DNA from: Phycisphaeraceae bacterium
GTDB lineage: Bacteria; Planctomycetota; Phycisphaerae; Phycisphaerales; Phycisphaeraceae
Direction of reading: 5' to 3'
Length of the DNA stretch: 37,489 nt
Assembly (NCBI GenBank): GCA_028284155.1
Contig: JANQSF010000049.1
Coordinates: 1-37,489 of the forward strand
Of this stretch, positions 16,699-23,650 are shown piece after piece. The notes beneath the pieces were generated by a model. That model saw only the letters and a program-made list of their open reading frames with translations, did not search any database and had not been told where the DNA came from. The translations under genes were made by a program, and so were the position numbers. Position 1 is the stretch's first letter, and the number at the start of each line of letters is the position of its first letter.

Positions 16699-17733
16699 TT
16701 AAGGATCAGCCCCAACGCTTAAGTTCTCCAACATTCGCTGCGCGACGCCGCGGGAGATGTTGACGTACTGCTTCTGCGCGACCACATCGCCGCCCGTCGT
16801 CGAATGGACGTCGGTCACGACGATCGTCTTGAGCTTGGCCAACTGCACCACGCCATGCGCCAGCCGGGCACGCACGTTGTTCGGCACGGGTGTGCCGGCC
16901 GCCACCGCGTCGGTCGCGAGCACCAGCCGTTCCAGGGCCGGGATAAACGACGGGTCCCCTGCCTTCACGCGGTCGGTCACGTCCTGCAACATGAACAGCA
17001 ACCGCACGCCGTCTTTGTCCGGCAACTCACGTGCCAGCGCGTCGCGGTAGGCCAACACGACGAAGTTGTTCGCTTCAATGTCACTCTTGGCTTGCGCGAA
17101 ACGCTCGACCTCGTTCAACCTCGCTCGCGCGATGTCTTCCGGCTTCGGCCCGTAGCGGTCGTTCGGTGAGAGCGCGCCACGCAGCCCCATGTTCGTCCCC
17201 GACCCCGGCCCGACCACGCCCAAGTGCGGGCGGCCGCCCGACGACCCCGGCACGGGTGTGAAGTCGGTCACGAACGAAGTCTGCACACCCAATCCAATAC
17301 CCACGCCGCCGCCCCGCGGCTTCGGCGGCGGGGCAGGCTTCGGCTGCGACGCCAGCTTCGGCACGACGGCCAGGATCCGTCGATAGTCCTGCTCTTTCAG
17401 CTCGCTGAAATCGGGTGCGAAACTCATGACCTGCCACTTGATGTACGCATCCAGCGCCGAATCACGCTGCAACCGGCGCGACAGCACACGCACCAGCGAC
17501 GCGTTATCGACGCCGAACCCCTTCTGCTGCGCGTAGCTCTCCCGCTGCCGAGGCCAACGCTGCTCTCGCTTCCACGACAGTCGTGCCTCCTGCGTCAGTT
17601 CACCGATCACGAACGCGATCGAGCGACGCTTCTGCACGACGGGCGCGCCGTCGCGGTTCGGTTGCGCGATGACCGTGTGACCGATCATCAGTAACACCAA
17701 CGCGGCAACAGTCAGCAGTTTGAGTCGCTTCAT
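16699..17733 (-). CDS. Secreted hypothetical protein with Gly/Pro-rich middle
   Basis: The 344-residue product has an N-terminal signal sequence (MKRLKLLTVAALVLLMIGHTVIAQ, in part LLTVAALVLLMIGHTVIA). The frame is open 15 codons further upstream, but the ATG at 17733 directly precedes the signal peptide and has AGGAA about 10 bases before it. A helical region (~30-125) is followed by a Pro/Gly linker (PAPPPKPRGGGVGIGLGV) and a C-terminal helical domain ending in RGVAQRMLENLSVGADP. No catalytic motif or Cys is seen. It is 117 bases downstream of the thioredoxin-haem-PDZ gene on the same strand and may be co-transcribed with it. Function unknown. Confidence 0.7.
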   Translation of the reverse strand: MKRLKLLTVAALVLLMIGHTVIAQPNRDGAPVVQKRRSIAFVIGELTQEARLSWKREQRWPRQRESYAQQKGFGVDNASLVRVLSRRLQRDSALDAYIKWQVMSFAPDFSELKEQDYRRILAVVPKLASQPKPAPPPKPRGGGVGIGLGVQTSFVTDFTPVPGSSGGRPHLGVVGPGSGTNMGLRGALSPNDRYGPKPEDIARARLNEVERFAQAKSDIEANNFVVLAYRDALARELPDKDGVRLLFMLQDVTDRVKAGDPSFIPALERLVLATDAVAAGTPVPNNVRARLAHGVVQLAKLKTIVVTDVHSTTGGDVVAQKQYVNISRGVAQRMLENLSVGADP

Positions 17734-17761
17734 CGATTGGTTCCTGATCGAATGCCCCATC

Positions 17762-17791
17762 AAGCCGGGGCTTTCCAAAGACCCGGATGTC
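17762..17791. repeat. AAGCCGGG hairpin repeat, copy 3
   Basis: Matches copies 1 and 2 at 27 of 30 positions. The stem CCGGGGCTTT/AAAGACCCGG (17765-17786) has one mismatch. It lies 28 bases upstream of the minus-strand start codon at 17733, so it is again in a gene's leader, here in the opposite orientation. Confidence 0.75.
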
Positions 17792-17810
17792 GGCGTCGCT
17801 CTACACCATT

Positions 17811-17829
17811 CCGGGCCGGCACGGCCCGG
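17811..17829. repeat. Perfect short hairpin CCGGGCCG-GCA-CGGCCCGG
   Basis: An 8-bp perfect stem with a 3-base loop, between copy 3 of the AAGCCGGG repeat and the hairpin overlapping the next gene's stop codon. Three palindromes thus occupy the 117-base gap between two minus-strand genes. Confidence 0.6.
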
Positions 17830-17836
17830 CTCACAG

Positions 17837-17857
17837 GCAGTGAGCGTAGCTCACTGC
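17837..17857 (-). terminator. Hairpin overlapping the stop codon of the thioredoxin-haem-PDZ gene
   Basis: GCAGTGAGC (17837-17845) and GCTCACTGC (17849-17857) form a 9-bp stem with a 3-base loop. The TGA stop codon (17851-17853) lies inside one arm. There is no T-tract, so it could act as an attenuator, an mRNA 3' stabiliser or a repeat rather than a classical terminator. Confidence 0.4.
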
Positions 17858-19179
17858 ACCGTCGGCACGCGCACGTTCACCCGCTTGCCGCGTCGCAACA
17901 CGACGACGTTGACGTGTGGTTTGCCGCGGTAGTTTAAGCGGTAATAGCGGTGGTACTCACGCGGCGTCATCTTGATGGGCTTACCTTCAAGTCCGACGAT
18001 GACATCGCCCTCGCGTAGGCCGGCGTTAAACGCCACCTTGCCCTCCGGACTGTTACGGTTGAGCCACTTGATGCGGAAAGCGGTATTCTCGACGGGCAGT
18101 CTGAGGTTCTTCTTCTGGCCCTCATCCAATGCCGGCGCCCAGTAGCCGGGCCGAGGCTTGAGTGCCCACATCGACCCACGCCAGGTGAAATCGGCCTTCT
18201 TCCAACCCTTGGTCATCCGAACCACGTGGTCCTTTACCGTGCCCGTACCGCTCGCCATCGTAAAGGTCGCCTGCGCATCGCCAAGCGGCAGGTGATGCAA
18301 GACCCATTGGATGTCGGCGATCGACGTAATGGGTTGTCCGTTGACCATGGCGACGTGGCTGCCCGGCTTGATGCCGGCGCGGGCCGCGGGTGAGCCGGGC
18401 TTGACCGACTCGACACGACGGCCGTCGTGACGATCAATCTTGATGCCGACACTGTCCGGTAGCGGGTAGCGGTACAGCTTCTCAACACTGAACGTCCCAG
18501 CGTCATTCCACTGTTCCTGCTCGGCGTCGTGGATGTTGTGGCAGTGCACGCAGTTACGTCGGGTCGTCGTGCCGCGGTAACGATCCTTGTTCGGCAGGCC
18601 CGGCATTTCCAGCGCCGTCTTGTAAGGCTTCGGCTTGCCGCGCTTGCCAGCCAACTCCGCCTTGTTGCGTGGGTAAGCCTCGTGCAGCGCCAACACGCGC
18701 TTCATGCACGCCTCCAACGACTTCATCGAGTTGTAAGCGTCAGGCCCCTCCGCGCTCTGCGTGCCGTACCGCGCATACACCGTCCCGTCGGCATTGATGA
18801 ACACCGCCGCCCAGTTCAGGTCGTAATCAAATTGGAACAGACTCAGATCGACGTGCTTCATCTCGACCTGCCGAACGCTGACGAACTTGTCACGCGCCAG
18901 CTTGTGCACCGCCTCGTTCCCCTTGGCGACCTCCGCGTCGAACCCCTTGCAGGCTGAGCACGGCACGCAACGGAACGTCACGAATAGCGGCTTGTTGGTC
19001 CGCTTGGCCTCCGCCATCGCCGACGGCAGGTCGTTGTAGATCCAGAGGTCCGACCCCTTCACGTTCAGGTCGTCCAGACCACCGGGCACCTTGCCGATGT
19101 CAGCCACCGCCACACCCGACAGCGACGCGAGCAGGAGACAGGTCAAAGCGAAACCGGCGCGAGAAGAAATGGGACGCAT
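17851..19179 (-). CDS. Secreted thioredoxin-like / CxxCH haem-site / PDZ protein
   Basis: The 442-residue product begins with a Sec signal peptide (GFALTCLLLASLSGVAVA). A thioredoxin-like domain (~45-170) follows, with Cys71-VP-Cys74-SA-Cys77 at the active-site position. One CVHCH motif (Cys210, Cys213, His214) fits covalent attachment of a single c-type haem. Two PDZ-like domains follow at ~245-320 (VKPGSPAARAGIKPGSHVAMVNG) and ~375-435 (NSPEGKVAFNAGLREGDVIVGL). The start at 19179 has GGAG about 9 bases upstream and is preferred to the longer frame from 19215. A periplasmic redox or chaperone-like role is likely; the partner is unknown. A good promoter lies at 19231-19259. Confidence 0.82.
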   Translation of the reverse strand: MRPISSRAGFALTCLLLASLSGVAVADIGKVPGGLDDLNVKGSDLWIYNDLPSAMAEAKRTNKPLFVTFRCVPCSACKGFDAEVAKGNEAVHKLARDKFVSVRQVEMKHVDLSLFQFDYDLNWAAVFINADGTVYARYGTQSAEGPDAYNSMKSLEACMKRVLALHEAYPRNKAELAGKRGKPKPYKTALEMPGLPNKDRYRGTTTRRNCVHCHNIHDAEQEQWNDAGTFSVEKLYRYPLPDSVGIKIDRHDGRRVESVKPGSPAARAGIKPGSHVAMVNGQPITSIADIQWVLHHLPLGDAQATFTMASGTGTVKDHVVRMTKGWKKADFTWRGSMWALKPRPGYWAPALDEGQKKNLRLPVENTAFRIKWLNRNSPEGKVAFNAGLREGDVIVGLEGKPIKMTPREYHRYYRLNYRGKPHVNVVVLRRGKRVNVRVPTVQ

Positions 19180-19783
19180 GCGTGGCTCCGTTCGGTTGAG
19201 TTGCTTGGCATACACGTCTATTACCTCGGTAGTTTACAGGTAGTGCGCATGCGGATCAATCCCACCTTGAGCGAGAAACACAATCTTGTGACAAATGCCG
19301 TCGAGTTGAAACTGCATGTCAGGGCTCCAAGCAGCTCCCTCCCCCTATGACCGCCGAAACACAAGGCAAGCTCAATGCCGCCAAGACTTTGCGATGCAGA
19401 TCGTGCGATGTCACCCCGACAGCCGGATCGCCCCTCGCGCAACGCAATCGGCGATTGCGTGTCAGGCCAGACACACCCTGACATGTTGGGTTTGTCAGGG
19501 CGCGTCGTGTTGATTATTCGTGATGCGGATCGGTTCACGCACCGGCGCACACGACCCGGTCTGTGCGCACGCGGGCGGCAGCGCCGCCAACTCGGTCGGC
19601 GTATCCGCTTTGAGCGGTCGGGCTTAGCGAGGCGCCCGACGCGGCGCTCGCGGCAACGACATGAGTAATCCCGCGCGGATTGTGCGCAGACGCGCAATGA
19701 CCCGCTCGCGAGGGCTTCACAATACCCATTACGTCACTTGGGTGTGTGCTGGACCGAGCCCCCGCAATCGAACCTGATCACCG
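19180..19783. other. 604-base non-coding, palindrome-rich region
   Basis: No convincing gene on either strand; the short open frames here are Arg/Ser-rich without family features. The left end holds the promoter of the thioredoxin-haem-PDZ gene. Around 19443-19500 are three adjacent dyads: CGCAATC-GGC-GATTGCG, GTGTC-AGGCCA-GACAC and CCCTGACA-TGTTGGGTT-TGTCAGGG. No tRNA, tmRNA, RNase P or 6S RNA signature was recognised. It could hold an unannotated small RNA or be the remains of a decayed gene. Confidence 0.5.
19231..19259 (-). promoter_or_regulatory. Promoter of the thioredoxin-haem-PDZ gene
   Basis: On the minus strand TTGATC (19254-19259) and TAAACT (19231-19236) are separated by exactly 17 bases, giving a start near 19224 and a ~45-nt leader before the ATG at 19179. 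It probably also drives the gene at 16699-17733. Confidence 0.6.
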
Positions 19784-20257
19784 CTATAAAAAAGGCTGGT
19801 GGAACTTGATGTGGACCAACCAAAGAAGGTTGACAATCGACCACGCGACTATGACATTCTTGATCGACTTACTTGCGCGCTGAAATGGGCGTCTGCAGAC
19901 AATCAGTGCTGCCGCGCCAATCCAAGGTAAACAGACGACGATCATGATCGGCTGAGCCAACCATGACATTGGTAGTGGCCTGTCATTGATTCTTGCGACA
20001 TAATGAGCTTGAAGGCCAGCGTGCATCAGGACGGCGACAGACAGGCCGATCGACGCCATCAAGCATGCGAACGATACGAGCCACGTCCAGTGCACTGGGC
20101 ATTTAGCCACGACATGCAACGTCCATTCACTACCGCATTCGGGGCACTTGTTACTCGCGCAGCCCCTAAGGTTGTAACCGCATGATGGGCAAGCTACATC
20201 GGTGTGCTGAACATACCGGGTGACCAACTCAACGCGTTCAGGGTCGCTCACGGTCAT
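19784..20257 (-). CDS. Zinc-ribbon membrane protein
   Basis: The 157-residue product carries an N-terminal treble-clef or zinc-ribbon-like motif with Cys23-PS-Cys26-GYNLRG and Cys38-PE-Cys41, the CPxCGYxLRG...CPECG pattern common in Phycisphaerae and related planctomycetes. Three hydrophobic segments follow (~58-82, ~102-122, ~133-150), so the ribbon is probably cytoplasmic and tethered to the membrane. The start at 20257 has an AGGGG purine run immediately upstream; the longer open frame to 20821 is antisense-like Arg-rich sequence over the nitroreductase gene. The specific function is unknown; ligand or nucleic-acid binding is only a guess. Local GC is lower than in the neighbours. Confidence 0.75.
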   Translation of the reverse strand: MTVSDPERVELVTRYVQHTDVACPSCGYNLRGCASNKCPECGSEWTLHVVAKCPVHWTWLVSFACLMASIGLSVAVLMHAGLQAHYVARINDRPLPMSWLAQPIMIVVCLPWIGAAALIVCRRPFQRASKSIKNVIVAWSIVNLLWLVHIKFHQPFL

Positions 20258-20328
20258 ACCCCTGCAAGACTGCAAAGACGTGTTACGCACCTGCTTAACG
20301 GGCGATGAGGGAGCGCAGTAGGCCGTGC

Positions 20329-20943
20329 CTACAACTCCGCCGACGTCCCCCACTTCCCAGCCATGACAATCTCGCTCAACGGCTTGCGTTGCCGCTGACC
20401 GCGGTCGCGCTTGGCGATGTCCTGGTCGGCGCCCGCGTCGGGGTGCGCGGCGTAGCCGATAGTCAGGGCCGTGACCGGGTCGTGGCCATCGGGGATGTCG
20501 AACGTCTGCCGTGCGACGGCCTGATTGATGCCGGCCATCTGGTGGACCTGCAAGCCGGTGTGCATGGCCTGGAACGTCAGGTTGGCGACGGCCAGCGCGA
20601 CATCGTGTTCCGCGACGCGGTTCGGCTTGCCGTTGCGTGTGAAGTTGCGGGCCGCGACGGTCAAGACCAATGCGCCGGCGTCTTTCGCCCACGCCTGGTT
20701 GGCTTCCATCAGGCATTCGAGCATCTGCGACCACGCCGCCTCGTCGTCGCGCGTCGCGACGAAGAACGTCCAAGGCTGTTCGTTGAAACTCGAAGCCGCC
20801 CAGCGCGCGGCCTCGAAACACGAGCGCAACTTGTCGGGCTCGACGGCCTTCGGCTCGTAGACATACGGGCTATAGCGTTCAGCCAACAGCGGGTGGATGG
20901 GGTTGTCGGTCTGCGCGATGCGGTCGGGGTTGGGGTGTTGCAT
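20329..20943 (-). CDS. Nitroreductase-family flavoprotein
   Basis: The 204-residue product is an FMN-dependent NAD(P)H oxidoreductase of the nitroreductase family. It has the N-terminal RYSPYVYEPKAVEPDKL segment, the strongly conserved ARWAASSFNEQPWTFFVA (FMN phosphate and ring contacts), and NLTFQAMHTGLQVHQMAG followed by the C-terminal LTIGYAAHPDA. Such enzymes reduce quinones, nitro compounds or flavins; the substrate is not predictable. It is normal in length for the family. The start at 20943 is the first Met of a compact N-terminus. The next minus-strand gene upstream (methyltransferase) is separated from it by a REP-doublet repeat at 21018-21133. Confidence 0.88.
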   Translation of the reverse strand: MQHPNPDRIAQTDNPIHPLLAERYSPYVYEPKAVEPDKLRSCFEAARWAASSFNEQPWTFFVATRDDEAAWSQMLECLMEANQAWAKDAGALVLTVAARNFTRNGKPNRVAEHDVALAVANLTFQAMHTGLQVHQMAGINQAVARQTFDIPDGHDPVTALTIGYAAHPDAGADQDIAKRDRGQRQRKPLSEIVMAGKWGTSAEL

Positions 20944-21017
20944 GGGGGGATTGTAAGCGGGTGGCGTCAGGTCGTTTGGGAAGAGTGCTCAGCCGCAAGC
21001 CACTGAATGCGTTCTTT

Positions 21018-21133
21018 GTAGGGTGGGCCAAGGCTTTGCGCGGCCCACCGAAGGGCGCTTCAATGACATGTTGAAGCATACATTTCATATCGACGCCAAC
21101 TGGTGGGCCGCGCCGAGCCTTGGCCCACCCTAC
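21018..21133. repeat. REP doublet A (GTAG-headed inverted palindromes, REPIN/BIME-like)
   Basis: The left half is GTAG (21018-21021) followed by GGTGGGCC (21022-21029), a 12-base loop and GGCCCACC (21042-21049). The right half is the reverse: GGTGGGCC (21102-21109), loop, GGCCCACC (21122-21129) and CTAC (21130-21133). The two halves are ~32-bp inverted repeats with two mismatches. A small hairpin (GCTTCAA/TTGAAGC, about 21057-21077) lies in the middle. A GTAG tetranucleotide at the foot of a palindrome is the hallmark of REP elements mobilised by RAYT (TnpA-REP) transposases; none is encoded here. Confidence 0.85.
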
Positions 21134-21915
21134 CCAATGCGTCGAAGGATCAACAGGTTGTCGGCGTATCGGCCGTCGAACGGGACGGGGTCGTCGATGT
21201 CGTAGTTGAAGTCGTAGGTGGCGACGTGTTCCAGTCGCGGCTCGGCCGCGAGCAGTTGCTTCAGTTGTTTCAGGTCGTAGGTGCGGAACGTCCAGCAGGT
21301 CTCGTACCGCTTCGTTTCGCCCTCGCGTTCGACAACGAGGCGGGAACGGACCTGCTCGGTGCGCGACTTGCGGTCGGCCGGCCAACCCTGGATGTTGCAC
21401 GTCACGTGTACGCCGTCGCGCTGCGCGACCCAGCGTTCGCGGTTGCGCTTGGTCACGGCGTAGTCGGTCAGGTGCAGGCCGAGCACGTAGACGCCGCCGG
21501 GCTTGAGCGCGTCGGCCATGCAGCGCAGGTGGCTGACGGCCTCCGCCTCCGTCAGCAGGTACTTGAACGTGCTGACCAGACAGTGGGCCAGGTCGAATTT
21601 CTGACGGAACCGAAACGACTCCATCCGCGTCTGTTTGAGCGTCCCGCGGTGGCCGTCGGCCGCGAGCCGCTGCCGGGCGAATTCGAGCATGGGTTCGCTC
21701 AAGTCGAAGCCGGTCACGCCGAACCCGTAGTCGGCCAGTGCGGACAGGAGTCGGCCGCTGCCGCAGGCCGGTTCGAGCACCCGTTCGCCCCCTGATCGGC
21801 CGAACCGTTCGTGGGCCGAGACGAGGAAATCGGCCTCGTGGTCCGTATCGGCATCGAAGATGATGTCGTAATACAGCGGCGTTTCGTACCAGTCGAACGG
21901 CTCGTAACGTGGCAT
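21130..21915 (-). CDS. Class I SAM-dependent methyltransferase
   Basis: The 261-residue product contains a Rossmann methyltransferase core: motif I VLEPACGSGRLL (~46-57), the acidic end of strand 2 in VTGFDLSEPMLEFARQRL (Asp71), FDLAHCLVSTFKYL (motif IV region) and LKPGGVYVLGLHL (~137-149). Substrate unknown; the architecture resembles small-molecule or unassigned methyltransferases rather than rRNA enzymes. The ATG at 21915 is chosen because upstream residues are antisense to the next gene's promoter and Arg-rich. Oddly, its TAG stop codon (21130-21132) is part of the CTAC/GTAG end of REP doublet A, so the element has set or replaced the C-terminus (…LLILRRIG). Confidence 0.85.
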   Translation of the reverse strand: MPRYEPFDWYETPLYYDIIFDADTDHEADFLVSAHERFGRSGGERVLEPACGSGRLLSALADYGFGVTGFDLSEPMLEFARQRLAADGHRGTLKQTRMESFRFRQKFDLAHCLVSTFKYLLTEAEAVSHLRCMADALKPGGVYVLGLHLTDYAVTKRNRERWVAQRDGVHVTCNIQGWPADRKSRTEQVRSRLVVEREGETKRYETCWTFRTYDLKQLKQLLAAEPRLEHVATYDFNYDIDDPVPFDGRYADNLLILRRIG

Positions 21916-22077
21916 AGCCGGCAGTTTAGGCCGACCCGCCGCTGGACGCTTCCGCCTTCGACGTGTTGAACCGATAGGCAACCGGTGGAACGCCCCGCCG
22001 GTTCCGCGTAGCCTTAACCACCGGCCGGCAGGACGCCTGGTCGGCCCCGCCCGAATCGGATTCCAGAGAGTCATCCC

Positions 22078-23253
22078 ATGAAGTGGTTGGTCCCGACGGT
22101 GCTGTTGTTTGGCGTGGGCGTCGCCTCGTCGCAGGCGGTGACCGACCCGCGGCTGGCGCCGTGGCCCGTGCTCAAGCGCATCTACGACGACAAGGCGGAC
22201 AAGGCGGCGCAGGGTCTGGCCGCCCAGCAAGGCGTGGCGTTACGTTCAGCCTTCAAGGCGCGCGGCGTTGACGCCAAGCTCATGGCTGACGACCTGATGG
22301 AAGCCGGGTTGGCCAAGCGGAGCACGCCCGCCGTCGCGGCCGTGCACTTCCAATACGCATACGACCTTGGCAAACGCCACCCCGTCGGCTACGGCGTCGC
22401 GATCCGCGCCGTTGAGCAGTTGGACAAGCTCCTGCCCAAAGAGGCGCACGAGTGGAACGTCCGCCTGCTGACCATTCTGCAAGCCCATTACAACTACATC
22501 TCGGGTTTGGAAAAGCCGTCGTTTCGGCCGAGGCTGATCCAGACGCTTGTCACGATCGGCCACGAGCGCACGATTGCGCGCGACCACGCGTCGGCCGCGC
22601 GGTATTACAGCCAGGCGTTACGATTGGCCCGCCAGACCGGCCCGAAGGTCGCCGAGGCCATTCAAGGACTCTGGGAAGGCGCGCGCGACCGCGCGGCCAC
22701 ACAGTTGCGCATCGACGCCTACGAAATGCGATTGGCGGACAACCCCGGTGACACGCGCGCCAGCGCCGAGTTAGTGCAGCTCTACATCGTCGATCTGGAT
22801 GACCCGAAGAAGGCGCAAAAACTGTTGGACGCAGTCACGGATGCGTCGTATCAGAAGTTTGTCCCGTTGGCGGCGAAGCCCGTCAAGAAGCTGATGGCCG
22901 ACGACCTCAAAGCGTTAGCCGACTGGTACGAGTCGTTGGCCGAGACGGCCCGCGGCCCCAGCAAGCCGGCCATGCTCGACCGTGTCGCCGTGTACCGCAA
23001 ACGGCACGAAGCGTTGGTCGGCGGCAAGTCGGCCACGGTCGATGACGCGTTGGCGGCGCTCGACGTGCTCTCGGATACCAAAGAGCCGATCAAGCCCAAG
23101 AAGCCCGAGCCGAAGCCGATCGACGTCGAAGCGTTGGCCAGCCAATCGCCGGACAACGTCTACCTGCCGCCCGTCCCACGCCGCAACCCGGACGGCGACA
23201 TCCCCACCGGTTCCGGCCGAGCGCCGGGCTTCTTCGGCCTGCCGACGAACTAA
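22078..23253 (+). CDS. Secreted helical-repeat (TPR-like) hypothetical protein
   Basis: The 391-residue product has a signal peptide (MKWLVPTVLLFGVGVASSQA). A mostly helical region follows with TPR-like Ala/Tyr patterns (VAAVHFQYAYDLGKRHP, HASAARYYSQALRLARQ, PGDTRASAELVQLYIVD), and residues ~330-391 form a Pro/Lys-rich disordered tail ending GFFGLPTN. TPR-like proteins usually act as protein-interaction scaffolds; no partner is suggested by the context. The start at 22078 directly precedes the signal peptide, with AGAGAG about 8 bases upstream. It is divergent from the methyltransferase, and REP doublet B begins 30 bases after its stop codon. Confidence 0.75.
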   Translation: MKWLVPTVLLFGVGVASSQAVTDPRLAPWPVLKRIYDDKADKAAQGLAAQQGVALRSAFKARGVDAKLMADDLMEAGLAKRSTPAVAAVHFQYAYDLGKRHPVGYGVAIRAVEQLDKLLPKEAHEWNVRLLTILQAHYNYISGLEKPSFRPRLIQTLVTIGHERTIARDHASAARYYSQALRLARQTGPKVAEAIQGLWEGARDRAATQLRIDAYEMRLADNPGDTRASAELVQLYIVDLDDPKKAQKLLDAVTDASYQKFVPLAAKPVKKLMADDLKALADWYESLAETARGPSKPAMLDRVAVYRKRHEALVGGKSATVDDALAALDVLSDTKEPIKPKKPEPKPIDVEALASQSPDNVYLPPVPRRNPDGDIPTGSGRAPGFFGLPTN

Positions 23254-23282
23254 GCTTTGTCCGAAGAGTCACCGGCTCACCC

Positions 23283-23356
23283 GTAGGGTGCGCTTCAGCG
23301 CACCAAGGACGCGGGGAAACCGTCCGTTCATCGTGGTGCGCTGAAGCGCACCCTAC
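23283..23356. repeat. REP doublet B (GTAG-headed inverted palindromes)
   Basis: GTAG (23283-23286), GGTGCGC-TTCA-GCGCACC (23287-23304), a middle with a small GGACG/CGTCC dyad, then GGTGCGC-TGAA-GCGCACC (23335-23352) and CTAC (23353-23356). The two ends are perfect inverted repeats of ~23 bp. The plan (GTAG, stem, central dyad, stem, CTAC) is the same as doublet A, but the stem sequence differs (GGTGCGC versus GGTGGGCC), as for two REP families. Confidence 0.85.
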
Positions 23357-23571
23357 TTGTCTTCAGCCCCGGTCTTCGCCCGGGGACAGTCCTTCAATTC
23401 ACCTTCCGTACCCGGCTTCGCCCGGTGACCACGCAACCCAACACGCTCACGCGACACGGCAATTGCCGTGCGAACGTGCGCCGTCCGATATCGGTCCGCG
23501 GCCAGAGGCCGCGGCTGAAGGAGCGATGGACTATTCAATCGAAACGTCAACACACCATGCAGGCGCAATAG

Positions 23572-23602
23572 AAAAAGGCGACGATTCTTACGAATCGCCG
23601 CC
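23572..23602 (-). terminator. Intrinsic terminator of the HDOD gene
   Basis: On the minus strand GGCGGCGATTC-GTAA-GAATCGTCGCC forms an 11-bp stem with one G-U pair and a tetraloop, followed directly by TTTTT. It lies about 50 bases after the HDOD stop codon. It is the clearest factor-independent terminator in the window. Confidence 0.85.
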
Positions 23603-23650
23603 CGGAGGGAAAAGAGAGACGCCTAAAGGAAAGTTGCCGGCCCGCGGCGG

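Larger units (their letters stand above)
23254..23650. other. 397-base palindrome cluster without genes
   Basis: Between two convergent genes lie REP doublet B (23283-23356), CCCCGG-N7-CCGGGG (23367-23385), a perfect 16-bp palindrome CACGGCAATTGCCGTG (23455-23470), CCGCGGCC-AGA-GGCCGCGG (23496-23514) and the HDOD gene terminator (23572-23602). No protein-like open frame is seen. The density of dyads suggests serial insertion of palindromic elements at a gene-free site. Confidence 0.7.

Noticed and set aside
19745..19785. GGTTCGATTGC on the minus strand as a tRNA T-loop
   Set aside because: The flanking bases do not form a T-stem and no acceptor or anticodon arm can be drawn.
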